NCBI RefSeq assembly: GCF_014695775.1
Contig: NZ_JACJOX010000045.1
Coordinates: 1 to 64,000 of the forward strand
Reading direction: 5' to 3'
Source: Leptolyngbya sp. FACHB-60
Lineage (GTDB): Bacteria; Cyanobacteriota; Cyanobacteriia; Phormidesmidales; Phormidesmidaceae
DNA: 64,000 nt
Shown here: piece after piece, positions 1-8,707 of the stretch
Layout of the letters: every line of letters starts with the position of its first letter
Numbering within the stretch: the stretch's first letter is position 1
Notes under the pieces: model-generated
Told to the model about the DNA's origin: nothing
Databases searched by the model: none
What the model saw: only the letters and a program-made list of their open reading frames with translations
Position numbers and translations under genes: made by a program

Positions 1-95
1 CAATTCCCGCCCATTCTTTACAACCTGGAGGCTCTGGCAGTGAGGACAATCCATGGCTCTGGAGTAGTTGCACTGCAACCATTTTACCCATCACC
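1..95 (-). mobile_element. Left-edge end of an IS1-like insertion sequence (transposase N-terminus)
   Basis: Read on the minus strand from an ATG at 54, the window edge encodes MDCPHCQSLQVVKNGREL, an N-terminal zinc-ribbon start (CPHC, then VVKNGR) of the kind that opens IS1-family transposases (InsA-like). The rest lies outside the window. The outer end reads GGTGATGGGTAAAATGG from position 95 inward, and GGTGATG also opens the IS1 terminal repeat, so I place the element boundary near 95; this is inference. It abuts the NACHT fragment that follows, suggesting the element landed in or beside that gene. Only 18 codons are visible, so the family call is tentative. Confidence 0.5.
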
Positions 96-116
96 GTCTA
101 ACAGACCAGTGCCATA

Positions 117-425
117 TTGTCTCCGTCTTTGATTGATATTTTGTCTTTCTATCTAGACGACTATACCGTACACATATTCTCTTATTTGCTAGTCTTGCTA
201 ATTTTTGTGGCATTTTCGATTGGAGGCGGTGTGGCTTGCATCCAACACCTAGCGCTTCGAGTTGCCCTTCATAATACAGGCCACATTCCCTGGAACTATG
301 CACGTTTTCTTAACTACTGCACTGAACGGTTGCTGTTGCAGCGGGTGGGCGGTCGCTATCGGTTCATTCACCGCCTTGTGCAAGAGCACTTCGCTGCCAT
401 GTCATTGGAGCGGGGCAGTAGGTGA
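117..425 (+). pseudogene. C-terminal fragment of a membrane-anchored NACHT/STAND-type NTPase
   Basis: This 102-codon frame opens with a TTG right after an in-frame TAA at 99-101. It shows a hydrophobic helix (about residues 18-42) followed by the sequence RFLNYCTERLLLQRVGGRYR and a FIHRLVQEHF tail. That tail is typical of the end of cyanobacterial NACHT-domain proteins with C-terminal membrane segments. The P-loop and NACHT core are absent, so this is a 3' remnant. The neighbouring IS end just upstream is the likely cause of the break. No function is expected unless the fragment is expressed from the IS. Confidence 0.55.
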
Positions 426-529
426 TGGGTAAGTAAGTTCTTGATATAGATACTACCTACGCCCTTGGAACCCTAGCGAAGGATGCGGTAGCATCGGCAT
501 GAACTTAAGCAGCAAGGAAGGTTAGGCTC

Positions 530-757
530 ATGTTTCATCTATATTTTGGGGCGTTTGATATCGTGCTCTATCTAGGGGGCATCTACGCTGCTATGGCGCT
601 TTCCAAAGCCCTCTGCGACCAAATGGATGAAGCCGAAGCCGCCCAGAACGTGACCACCACAGCCCCTCAGGTTGCCCCCATGCAGCCTATTGCCCCCCAC
701 CTCGTGGCCCCCGCCACCAAGCGCGACGAGGTCAGCGTCAGAGTATCGGCGAACTAA
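530..757 (+). CDS. Small hypothetical single-span membrane protein
   Basis: This 75-residue protein has one hydrophobic N-terminal segment (about residues 5-26, including DIVLYLGGIYAAMALSKAL) followed by a Pro/Ala-rich, probably disordered tail. The start is supported by an AAGGAAGG ribosome-binding site at 514-521, nine bases before the ATG. I do not recognise a family. It stands alone between two gene relics, so context gives no hint of function. Confidence 0.5.
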   Translation: MFHLYFGAFDIVLYLGGIYAAMALSKALCDQMDEAEAAQNVTTTAPQVAPMQPIAPHLVAPATKRDEVSVRVSAN

Positions 758-805
758 TAGACTAAGGCCAAAATTTGCTGACTTCAATCGACAGGTCAGG
801 AAAGC

Positions 806-1024
806 TCAGTGGGCTGACTGTGCCAGCTTTGTAGCCTCATAGTCCTCATCTGTGGGCTGGCGATAAACCTAGAGTGTGCGGTAGGAGAAATCGACTACCC
901 AGTACTCTGGAATGCGATCGCGCCCATAATACCTAACCTTTTCACCCAAATGGTAGGCCAGGGTTGAGTTAGACACCTCAATCAGCCATAGCCTAAACCC
1001 TTCATACCAAGGCGGTGAATAGCC
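806..1024 (-). pseudogene. Uma2-family nuclease relic with in-frame stop
   Basis: The minus strand encodes the C-terminal half of a Uma2 (DUF820) PD-(D/E)XK-like nuclease: LWLIEVSNSTLAYHLGEK, then RIPEYWVVDF. The frame is cut by a TAG at 869-871, yet the same frame resumes at once as VYRQPTDEDYEATKLAQSAH and stops at TGA 806-808; that continuation matches the family (strand-turn VYR.P....Y). The N-terminal half is not recognisable upstream. The gene is therefore both truncated and interrupted by a nonsense codon. Uma2 genes are highly amplified and often decayed in cyanobacteria. Confidence 0.75.
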
Positions 1025-1280
1025 CTGTTTTGGAATAGGGAGGAAACTGCCACAGTAGCCCGTTTTTGCTAACGGGGGTTTGACACGATGGTACCTAGAA
1101 CCCCGAAACCGAGCAATTTTGTCTTTTGGTGCTCTACTTTTTTTGTTTTGTGCCACTGTAGGTAGCTGGCACAACCCTTCGTGAACAAATAGGGTCGGTA
1201 GAATGAGGAGACAACTGGCGCGGTTAGAGCATTGGCGACGCGCATGGTCACTGGCACACCGATGGATCAACAGTGCGGCT

Positions 1281-2225
1281 ATGCTCGATTTCTTTAAGTA
1301 TCGAGTGGGGCAGTCAGCGTGGACCAAGCTGATTGGCCGCACCCTCATGAAATGGCAGCAAGACGATTGCCTTGAGATGGGTGCCGCCCTAGCCTATTAC
1401 GCCCTGTTTTCAATGTTCCCGATGATTTTGGTGTCGTTGAGTATTGTGGGCTTTTTAATTGGCCCCAGCACCGATGCCTACAACGCTGTGCTCCACTTTG
1501 CTCAAGAGACCCTGCCCCCCGATGCCTTTCCTCTGGTGCAGACTACCCTCACCGAGTTTCACAACGGCAGCACCAGCGCCAGCATTGTCGGCTTTGGCAT
1601 TTTGCTGTTTACCTCCAGCGGTTTTTTTGGGGCGCTCAGCCGCTCCTTTGACAAAATCTGGCATACCAAGCCCAGTCACCACCGCTTCGACGGCATGGGG
1701 GAAGTGGCGTTTATCTTTTTGTGGCGGCGGTTTTTGGCGTTTTTGCTGGTGATTGGGGCCACCAGCCTGATCTTTGTGTCGCTGCTTTCCAACATTGCTA
1801 TCGACGCTATCACCAAGATTCTAGAAGGGGTGAACGAGTGGGTGACGGTGCTAGCGATCGATCAGGTGCAGCTGCTGTCGTGGCTGCGGTTGGGCATCTC
1901 GTTCGTGACGCTGACGCTAGTGGTGATGGTGCTCTACAAAACTCTGCCCAGCACCCGGGTGGCCTGGCGAGACGTCTGGCTAGGGGCGCTGCTCACCGCC
2001 ATTCTGTGGCTGATTTTGCAGCAGTTGATCAGCAACAGCGTCATTAGTCTGGGCAGCCAGTTTCGCTCCTACGGGGTGGTGGGCGGGGTGATGGTGCTGA
2101 TGCTGTGGATCTACCTCACCAGCCAGATTTTCTTTTTGGGGGGCGAGTTTACCTACGTCTATGCCCACCAGTTTGGCAGCCGCAAAGGGCAGAAGAAGCT
2201 AATGGCCAAGGTAGGGGGCCAGTAA
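1281..2225 (+). CDS. YihY/virulence factor BrkB family membrane protein
   Basis: This is a 314-residue inner-membrane protein of the YihY/BrkB family (once annotated as ribonuclease BN). The family signature ALAYYALFSMFPMI appears near residue 38, followed by about six membrane helices and the characteristic YGVVGGVMVLMLWIYLTSQ near the end. The exact function of the family is not settled; transport or envelope roles have been proposed. An in-frame ATG at 1203 would add 26 basic residues that do not look like the family's N-terminus, so I prefer 1281. cysC follows 37 bases downstream on the same strand and may be co-transcribed. Confidence 0.85.
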   Translation: MLDFFKYRVGQSAWTKLIGRTLMKWQQDDCLEMGAALAYYALFSMFPMILVSLSIVGFLIGPSTDAYNAVLHFAQETLPPDAFPLVQTTLTEFHNGSTSASIVGFGILLFTSSGFFGALSRSFDKIWHTKPSHHRFDGMGEVAFIFLWRRFLAFLLVIGATSLIFVSLLSNIAIDAITKILEGVNEWVTVLAIDQVQLLSWLRLGISFVTLTLVVMVLYKTLPSTRVAWRDVWLGALLTAILWLILQQLISNSVISLGSQFRSYGVVGGVMVLMLWIYLTSQIFFLGGEFTYVYAHQFGSRKGQKKLMAKVGGQ

Positions 2226-2262
2226 GTGGTTTAATTTATAGAGCAGTTTACGGAATGGGCCA

Positions 2263-2814
2263 ATGGCTACAGCGCAGCGCGGAGTAACGATCTGGTTTAC
2301 GGGGTTGAGCGGGTCGGGTAAATCGACCATCGCTCGCGCTCTGGAGGCCGAACTGCGCCAGCGAGGCTGCCAGCTGGAGGTGCTCGATGGCGATGTTGTG
2401 CGCACCAACCTTACCAAAGGCCTGGGCTTTAGCAAAGAAGACCGAGACGAAAACATTCGCCGCATTGGCTTTGTGTCGCACCTGCTGACCCGCAATGGCG
2501 TGGTGGTGCTGGTGTCGGCAATTTCGCCCTACCGCGAGGCGCGGGACACGGTGCGCGATCGCATCGGGGACTTTGTCGAGGTGTTTGTCGATGCCCCCCT
2601 CAGTGTCTGCGAAGACCGCGACGTTAAAGGCCTCTACAAAAAAGCCCGCGCTGGCGAAATCAAGCAGTTTACTGGCATTGACGACCCCTACGAAGCGCCC
2701 CTCAACCCAGAGGTGCACTGCCACACCGATCAGCAATCCGTTGAAGAAAGCGTGGCTCAGGTAATTGGCCAGCTCGAAGCCATGGGCTACCTAGCGGCGG
2801 CAGCAGTGGCTTAG
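2263..2814 (+). CDS. cysC: Adenylyl-sulfate kinase
   Basis: This cytoplasmic 183-residue enzyme phosphorylates adenosine 5'-phosphosulfate (APS) with ATP to make PAPS in sulfate assimilation. It shows the P-loop GLSGSGKST (residues 14-22), LDGDVVRTNLTKGLGFSKEDR and the APS-site loop with RDVKGLYKKARAGEIKQFTG. The length is that of a stand-alone CysC, with no sulfurylase fusion. A strong hairpin at 2927-2959 lies beyond its stop. Confidence 0.95.
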   Translation: MATAQRGVTIWFTGLSGSGKSTIARALEAELRQRGCQLEVLDGDVVRTNLTKGLGFSKEDRDENIRRIGFVSHLLTRNGVVVLVSAISPYREARDTVRDRIGDFVEVFVDAPLSVCEDRDVKGLYKKARAGEIKQFTGIDDPYEAPLNPEVHCHTDQQSVEESVAQVIGQLEAMGYLAAAAVA

Positions 2815-2926
2815 CCTGCCTAGGCCAGTCACGCCAGCGGTAGCGTCGCCCCCAGTCTGCGTTTTAGCCCTCGGTTCAAATTGAGCAGCTCCTGTGATCC
2901 GTCGATTGCTCCACCGCTCTAGAAGT

Positions 2927-2959
2927 GATGCCCACTATTTTTGCAAAATAGCGGGCATC
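2927..2959. terminator. Strong hairpin between convergent genes
   Basis: A 15-bp stem (GATGCCCACTATTTT at 2927-2941 against AAAATAGCGGGCATC at 2945-2959, one mismatch) encloses a 3-base TGC loop. It lies between cysC (+) and a small minus-strand gene. T runs are inside the arms rather than after them, so it may act as a bidirectional terminator or an RNA end-protecting hairpin. Confidence 0.5.
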
Positions 2960-3023
2960 GGCAGTTGGCTATTGCAAAACCAAGCCTTCTAGGGAGATGT
3001 TACTTCCCTAAAAGGGGTTCGAT

Positions 3024-3305
3024 TTACTCTACTTCAGAGACCTCTTCCAAGACATTTTTCCGGGTGACGGCCCAAAAGATACCGGCACTGCCTGGGGCTC
3101 TGAGCTTACAGGCCGGGCACTCGCAGGTTGCGCCGCCGGCAACAAGGTTGAGATATTTGATTTCAGCCTGGATGGAGAATTCACTAATCGGCAGCCCCAG
3201 CATCTTTTTGATGTGAGATTCTAGGGGTCGGCAGGCTCGTCTTGCGTAGCCTTGTCCTGCTCGTTCAGAGTAAACAACGTAATCCGAAAGCCAGGTATCA
3301 TTCAT
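3024..3305 (-). CDS. Small conserved-looking hypothetical protein with CxCxxC motif
   Basis: This is a 93-residue protein from ATG 3305; a TTG two codons upstream is an alternative. It contains a helix-rich middle (HIKKMLGLPISEFSIQAEIK) and the motif TCECPACK, which could bind a metal or form a disulfide. I do not recognise the family. Amino-acid composition is more protein-like than the overlapping plus-strand frame, which I take as the shadow. It converges on cysC across the 2927-2959 hairpin. Confidence 0.5.
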   Translation of the reverse strand: MNDTWLSDYVVYSERAGQGYARRACRPLESHIKKMLGLPISEFSIQAEIKYLNLVAGGATCECPACKLRAPGSAGIFWAVTRKNVLEEVSEVE

Positions 3306-3484
3306 GTGCAACTCTATCAGGCAACTTTACATCCTTCTTAAGGAATAGATTAAGATTACGCCTTAAGGTAGATTTAATCAAGAATGCCCTAAAACAAAGT
3401 GGTGCTCCCACTCTGTAAGACAGTTCAAGCTCCTACCGACTTTCCCTTGCTGCCTGCGCCCGTGAACAAGCTAGGCGCGTAGCG

Positions 3485-6196
3485 TTACCCCAGTACCTGG
3501 CTGTGCCGCAGTTTGTTGAGTAAGCGCGAAGGCGGTTCCCGGCGGGCGTAGCTGACCAAATAGTCATGCACGAGCTGGTAGCGATCGATAGGGATATCGG
3601 GCAGCAAAAACACCAGACCCGAGCCTACCAAGATATCCAACACCAGGTCGAGCTGGTCTGACTGATAGACGGCACCACGTAGGTTGATCTCTTCTTCAAT
3701 ATCTTCTCGGCTTCTTTGAGGGCGATAGGGGCGGCTGTCGCGATCGATATCGGTGAGCAGGTAGAGCACCAGGCGGGCCAGGTCGGCATTTTCAGCGCCG
3801 CAGTCGTCAACGACGGTGCCCAAGAAATTTTGCACCAGGGTTTCTTTGGGATGGTCGCCCAGATCGAGGTATTCGGCCAGAGTGTTGATAGCTTGGCGCT
3901 GGAGCTCAGCCCCCACCACCTGAAGCTCAATCGGACGCACCTCGCCGATGGGGATAGACAGGTCAGCCACCAGCTGGTCGATCAGGGCGGTTTCGAGGTA
4001 GAAGTGGGCGTCGTCGGTGAGGCGGCGAATCAAAAATTTGGCGTCGGTGGCCTTGAAATTGCCCAGATAATAGCGGTAGTCGCGGCTGAGAATGTCGTTG
4101 TTGAGAATGTCGAGGTCGAAGCCGCGCTCAATTTCGAGCAGGTGGTGGAGGTAGTCTTCTCGTAGGGACAGCACCACCTTGAGGTAGGGCGTGTTGAGGC
4201 AGTCGAGCAAGAAGGCGTAGAAATCGCGGCGCTGGGTCAGCTCTACAGCATCGACAAAAAATTCTTCAAACTGATCAAAAATCAGCACGATTTGCCGATA
4301 GCTCTGCTCGGTGAGGCGTTTGAGGCGATCGCTCAGGTCGATGGGGCCGATGGGGGCCGCCGGGGGAATGCCGTCAGCCTCACTGACCTGCTGTAGGGCG
4401 CGGGCCAAAGCCTGGTTAACCTCATCGGGCCAGTCGCGGTAGCCTCTAACCAGCACTGCCAAAGTCGATCGCCCCTCAGGAAACGACTTGCTCAGGGCAG
4501 GCATCAGCCCGGCATAAAGAATGGAGCTTTTGCCCACCCCCGACGGCCCGTGGATAATCACCAGCGGGTAGCGGGCCTGCTCAAGGCGATCGGTGAGGGC
4601 ATCGACATCGGCCTGGCGACCCGAGGACTGAATCTCGGTGGCCAGGCCCGCACTACCCCGGGGAGGCTCCTGGGGCTGAATTTCGCCCGCCCCAATGAAG
4701 GCGCGCAGCTTAAAGCGGGTGTCGACCTGGCGCTGCTTAAGCTTGACTCCAAAGGCGGCGCGGTATTTTTTTTGCTGGTAGTACTGCTGTTGCAGAGTTT
4801 GCAGAATGCTGCGGTAGAGGGGCAGATCGGTTTTGGGGTCGGTATAGGTGTAGGCCGCTTCGAGCAGGGTAGTCGCCGCCTCGGGTTGCACCTGGGCAAT
4901 GTACACTCGCCCCAACAGGTAAAGGTACCAGCCCCGCTGATACTGGTTGGCCATCGTTAAGGTAGAGCGGGATGGCTCGGCATCCGGTTCGCCAGGGGAA
5001 CCGACGGTGACGGCCCCTGCGATCGCCAGAATATTCAACGCCTGCTCAGCGCTGGTTTTGGCGGTGGCGGCATCGCCCTGGGCCAGAGCAACCTCCGCCA
5101 GGTAGCCATGGTTGCGGGCCAGGCGAATGGGGTCTTGGCGGTGTAGGGTCAGCCCCTCCTGGGCGGTGCGGGCCAGGGCGGGCCAGGCCCCCAGTTTTTG
5201 CTGCACCTCCGCTAGGGCGTGGATGAATTTGCCCACCAGGTCGGGCTCCCCCAGGTCGCGAAAAATGCGCAGGCAAGCAGTGAAGTAGCCCTCGGCCTTG
5301 TGCAGCATGCGATCGTAAACTACCCGCTGCAGAATGGCCTGACTGCGGCAGGTCGCCCCCAGATAGAAGAGGAGGACGGCTTGTTTTTGGCGGTGGGTGG
5401 GTGGCGGAGGAGTGAGAGGGGTGGGGGTAGGGGGGTGGGCACGGGTAGATTTTTGCCAGTAGTTTAGGCTTTGCTCGAAGTGGTAGCGGGCCACGTCGAG
5501 ATCGCTGCGGCTAAAGGCGTCGCGGCCCTTGAGAAAGTCGAGGCTGGCCTTGAGTTCACTGCCGAGGGTGGCGTGGGTTTGGGCAATGTCGGCCAGGGCA
5601 AACTCTAGCTCGGTGCGCAGGGCCGACCCCGGTTGAAAGTCAACGGCTTCGGTGGGGTGGGGGCTACTATCTCCCAAGGAGAGCATGGTGGCGAACAAGT
5701 CGTTGGCGCTGGCGTGGAGGGAGTCGATTAGCTCGCCGGGGGGGTACTCAAAGGGGATCGGGGCGGCGGCAAAGCTCTTAAAGTCGGGAGCATGGCGGTT
5801 GAGAATGGCCAGGGTATGATCGCTCACCCATAGCACCACCGGAAACGGCAGCGCCTGAGGAAAGGCGTTGCGCCCTAAATTGGCGGCTTTAAACACCGCT
5901 ACGGCGTTTTGCAACTGCTCTAGGCCGGTCACCATCAGCGCCGCAGGGGGCAGGGAGTTGGGGGGTGGGATTAATGCTTGGAGTAGGGTGGTGACGTGGC
6001 TGGGCAGCGATCGCTCCACCAGGGGCGTATAGGCCTGCAAGTGATCGACCATTAGCTGCTGCAAGCGCGAGTAGTTGCACCGGGCCAGCACCAGCGAAAA
6101 GCGGTTGGGCCTCAGGGTAATTGCCCGCTTTAGCTCAGCTAGGGCGGCCCGGTTGTGGGCCACAATATCGCTGGTCCCCAGACGCTGGCCGCTCAT
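3485..6196 (-). CDS. TPR/nSTAND-type NTPase, second gene of an ATPase pair
   Basis: This is a 903-residue protein. Residues 1-200 resemble a P-loop-less ATPase-like domain (PVVLWVSDHTLAILNRHAPD). Residues about 210-510 are TPR-like helical repeats (YLLGRVYIAQVQPEAATTLL). A STAND NTPase core follows, with P-loop HGPSGVGKSSI near residue 553 and Walker B IVLIFDQFEEFF near 640, then a winged-helix-like tail ending YQLVHDYLVSYARREP. STAND proteins are ATP-driven signalling switches in cell death, defence or transcription control. The N- and TPR regions are the likely sensor; no obvious effector enzyme domain is seen. Its ATG overlaps the stop of the upstream ATPase gene (ATGA), so the two are translationally coupled. 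The cellular role is unknown. Confidence 0.8.
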   Translation of the reverse strand: MSGQRLGTSDIVAHNRAALAELKRAITLRPNRFSLVLARCNYSRLQQLMVDHLQAYTPLVERSLPSHVTTLLQALIPPPNSLPPAALMVTGLEQLQNAVAVFKAANLGRNAFPQALPFPVVLWVSDHTLAILNRHAPDFKSFAAAPIPFEYPPGELIDSLHASANDLFATMLSLGDSSPHPTEAVDFQPGSALRTELEFALADIAQTHATLGSELKASLDFLKGRDAFSRSDLDVARYHFEQSLNYWQKSTRAHPPTPTPLTPPPPTHRQKQAVLLFYLGATCRSQAILQRVVYDRMLHKAEGYFTACLRIFRDLGEPDLVGKFIHALAEVQQKLGAWPALARTAQEGLTLHRQDPIRLARNHGYLAEVALAQGDAATAKTSAEQALNILAIAGAVTVGSPGEPDAEPSRSTLTMANQYQRGWYLYLLGRVYIAQVQPEAATTLLEAAYTYTDPKTDLPLYRSILQTLQQQYYQQKKYRAAFGVKLKQRQVDTRFKLRAFIGAGEIQPQEPPRGSAGLATEIQSSGRQADVDALTDRLEQARYPLVIIHGPSGVGKSSILYAGLMPALSKSFPEGRSTLAVLVRGYRDWPDEVNQALARALQQVSEADGIPPAAPIGPIDLSDRLKRLTEQSYRQIVLIFDQFEEFFVDAVELTQRRDFYAFLLDCLNTPYLKVVLSLREDYLHHLLEIERGFDLDILNNDILSRDYRYYLGNFKATDAKFLIRRLTDDAHFYLETALIDQLVADLSIPIGEVRPIELQVVGAELQRQAINTLAEYLDLGDHPKETLVQNFLGTVVDDCGAENADLARLVLYLLTDIDRDSRPYRPQRSREDIEEEINLRGAVYQSDQLDLVLDILVGSGLVFLLPDIPIDRYQLVHDYLVSYARREPPSRLLNKLRHSQVLG

Positions 6197-7506
6197 GGGC
6201 GACTCTGCTGAGCCAGCCAGCTGCGGTAGCGATCGGTCTCGGCCAGCAGGGGGTTAAGGCCAAACCAGCGGCCCTGGGCATCGCGATATTCGTACAAAAA
6301 CAGGCTGCGCACCAAAATGTTGTAGTCTTCGTCGCCCTGCACATCCTGACGGGAGACGGCCTGGAGCAGCAGATCCCACTCGTGATCGCTGACTAGACCC
6401 ATCAGGCTGTCGCGCTCGTTGCGAATCACGGCCTCCAGGGTGTCGCGCAAAAAGGGCGGGTCTTGCTTGCGCAAGCAGCCATCCAGCAGACGAATCAGGT
6501 TGCGCATGTGGCCACCGCTCACCTGACAGAGGCGATCGAGGGTGGCGATCTCGTCGAAGATTTCTCCTACCGCGTCGATGCGCTGGTTCACGTTGAAATC
6601 GGGAAAGGCGCGAATCAGCACCATCTGCCGCAGCAGCGCCATGCCCGCCTCGTCAGTGTTGCCTTTGCGGTCTTGCATTGGCACCATGGGCAGCACCATG
6701 GGGTTGGTGCCAAAGCGATTCGACAGCCGCACCAGGTCATTTGAAAACATCAGCTCTAGGGGAATGGTATAGACCATGTGGCAGTCGAGCTGCCTGAGCT
6801 GCTCGCCCCGATCCACAAAAATGTATTCCGACTGGAGCCGCCCCTGGGAGCGAGGAGCGCTGTCGATGCGATCGAGGTTATCCATAATCACCACCAGGCG
6901 ATTTTTGCCCTGCCCTTGCAGGCGATCGTTGGCGGGGGTCAGCAGCTCGTCGTTGATGGCGGTAATGATGCTGCGAGTGCGCGGCTCTAGGTATTGCCTG
7001 AGCTGGCTGCGCATGTCGGGGCTCTGCTTGGCCGAGGCTGTGATGCTGGCAATGCCCGCCGAAAAGCTCACATCGGAGATTTCCATCGGGGTGCGGAGGG
7101 TGTCGGCCAGGTTCTGAAACAGGCCCTGCAGGTAGGTGGGCCGGGTAGCAATGCCACTCTTGTCGAGGTGCTCACTGATATTGTGGGCAATGCTGAGCAG
7201 AATGTCGGAGATTTCAACATCGGCCATCTCTAAGTCGCGGTCTGACTCAAAGTAGACCACCTCGCAGCTCCGTCGCATCAGAGCATCCTGAAGACGAAAC
7301 AGTTCCGTCGATTTGCCGCAGCCGATATGGCCGGTAAATAGTTGGGTGGTGGGTCGGTTGCGGGCTAGGCGGGCAATTTTGCGCTCTAGCTCTTGAACAA
7401 TGTCGCCGCCGCGCACGGTGGAGAAATCAATGTAGTAGCGCTTGCCCCGTAGCGGTTGAGTGGGGTCGCAGGCATCGTAAAATTGCTGTAGATCCAGCAT
7501 GGGCAA
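6193..7506 (-). CDS. P-loop (AAA-type) ATPase, first gene of an ATPase pair
   Basis: This 437-residue predicted ATPase has P-loop GHIGCGKSTEL near residue 60, Walker B LVVIMDNLDRI near 205, and a C-terminal helical region that resembles sensor/lid segments (VSGGHMRNLIRLLDGCL near 340). The domain layout resembles AAA proteins of the Orc/STAND neighbourhood. I do not recognise a named family. It ends inside the ATGA that starts the nSTAND protein, implying a fixed stoichiometry or complex. An isolated two-gene operon of two ATPases, with no transporter or enzyme, suggests a signalling or defence role; that is inference. Confidence 0.75.
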   Translation of the reverse strand: MPMLDLQQFYDACDPTQPLRGKRYYIDFSTVRGGDIVQELERKIARLARNRPTTQLFTGHIGCGKSTELFRLQDALMRRSCEVVYFESDRDLEMADVEISDILLSIAHNISEHLDKSGIATRPTYLQGLFQNLADTLRTPMEISDVSFSAGIASITASAKQSPDMRSQLRQYLEPRTRSIITAINDELLTPANDRLQGQGKNRLVVIMDNLDRIDSAPRSQGRLQSEYIFVDRGEQLRQLDCHMVYTIPLELMFSNDLVRLSNRFGTNPMVLPMVPMQDRKGNTDEAGMALLRQMVLIRAFPDFNVNQRIDAVGEIFDEIATLDRLCQVSGGHMRNLIRLLDGCLRKQDPPFLRDTLEAVIRNERDSLMGLVSDHEWDLLLQAVSRQDVQGDEDYNILVRSLFLYEYRDAQGRWFGLNPLLAETDRYRSWLAQQSRP

Positions 7507-7590
7507 CGGCTGTAGGACTGCCCTCAGGGTAGCGCAAGGGCCAGAGCGAAGGTAAAGCTTTAGCGATCGCTAGTCTAGCGCTGAGTGAAT

Positions 7591-8217
7591 TTAGGGATAG
7601 ATTTGGGGATAGTTAGCGGGCTCGACCAGGTTCTCCTCGGGCGAGTCGCTGCACTCTTGGTAGCGGAAGGTTTCTAGCTCTAGCTCACCCCCCGACCAGC
7701 GGTAGTCGGCTAGCGAGCCACAGTCGCCGATGCCTCGCGCCTTGCTAAATACCGTCAGCAGCGCTTGCTCGGGGTCAAAGGTGGCCAGGCCACCCACAGT
7801 GCCCTCGCTGGCGCGCACAAACTGCCCGGTCTCATCGGGATAAAACACATCTAGCGACAGCGGCTGCCACGAGCCATCGGGCTGGTAAGCCACGTAGGCG
7901 TAGACCGACTGGTAGGCGGCGTTGGCACAGACCAGCTCCACCAGGGCGCGATCGCCTACTCGATAGACCCGAGATTCTGCCTGGGCGGCCTCAGGCTGGT
8001 AAAACCCATTGCAGAGGTCGAGGCTTTCGACCTGGTCGTAAACGGTTTGCAGAATTACTTCGTTCGTAGGCAAAGTGTCCGCGCTCTCAGGGTCAGTACC
8101 CGGCTCCGTTGGGGGCGAGGACGACGTCTCGGGGATGGGAGCTGGCGGTGTGTTGCACCCGGCGATCGCAATCATCACCAAAATCGCCATTACGCCCTGG
8201 GCTTTAAGCTGTCTCAC
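7591..8217 (-). CDS. Predicted lipoprotein with DUF1176-like C-terminal part
   Basis: This 208-residue protein begins with a lipoprotein signal (lipobox IAIAGC, Cys 21), then a Pro/Ser/Thr-rich linker and a folded domain. The latter part (EQALLTVFSKARGIGDCG followed by YRWSGGELELETFRYQ) is like DUF1176 proteins, which are secreted and uncharacterised. Conserved Cys residues (DLCNGF, LVCANA, GDCGS, QECSD) could form disulfides. It lies upstream of and divergent from the large hybrid kinase. The gap contains its promoter region and that of the kinase. Confidence 0.7.
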   Translation of the reverse strand: MRQLKAQGVMAILVMIAIAGCNTPPAPIPETSSSPPTEPGTDPESADTLPTNEVILQTVYDQVESLDLCNGFYQPEAAQAESRVYRVGDRALVELVCANAAYQSVYAYVAYQPDGSWQPLSLDVFYPDETGQFVRASEGTVGGLATFDPEQALLTVFSKARGIGDCGSLADYRWSGGELELETFRYQECSDSPEENLVEPANYPQIYP

Positions 8218-8481
8218 TCGATGCTCCTCAGCGCGATCGTCGGTCGGGTTGCCATCCTCCTATTTTGCTGCAGCCAGTCAAATCTGGGTGAGAACAGCTC
8301 AAAATGTCAGATTTCAAGCCTACCGGGCATCTTTTCCTGTTTCGCTCTTCTATTCTTGTTTCTCTGATATGCCATCCCTGCCCTGGCGATCGTTAACTTC
8401 AGTCCTGGACGTACCCCACAGCCCCATCTCGCTCTTTCCTTGGCGGTAAGAAAAAGTTATAAAGTACAGTCTGCGGGTGGA

Positions 8482-8510
8482 TTAACGCTATCGGGCAAAG
8501 CCGATAAAAT
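8482..8510 (+). promoter_or_regulatory. Putative sigma70-type promoter for the hybrid kinase
   Basis: TTAACG (8482-8487), a 17-base spacer, and TAAAAT (8505-8510) form a plausible -35/-10 pair. It is the best match I see in the gap before the kinase gene. Downstream starts at 8555 (GTG), 8684 or 8708 are all compatible with it. Confidence 0.35.
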
Positions 8511-8707
8511 CTAGCAAAACTACTAGCCCCCAAGTCGAAGTCTATGCTGTCAACGTGGATACCCGCTTCCCTTTCCCGATCGCGGCTGAAAGTGGGCTAT
8601 CTCGTTGGCATCCTAGGGCAGCTTCCAGAGCGTATTCAAAAGCTGTTTGCCGTCGTTTTAAGAGTAAGCTCACGCACTTTAGAATGGCGGGGGCATCACT
8701 CCTCATA

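Noticed and set aside
2941..3216. 91-codon plus-strand frame
   Set aside because: Composition is poor and it overlaps the better minus-strand frame and the 2927-2959 hairpin.
3330..3376. Two CTTAAGG...AGATT motifs read as a Pho-box or regulator site
   Set aside because: Spacing is irregular and sequence match to the Pho consensus is weak.
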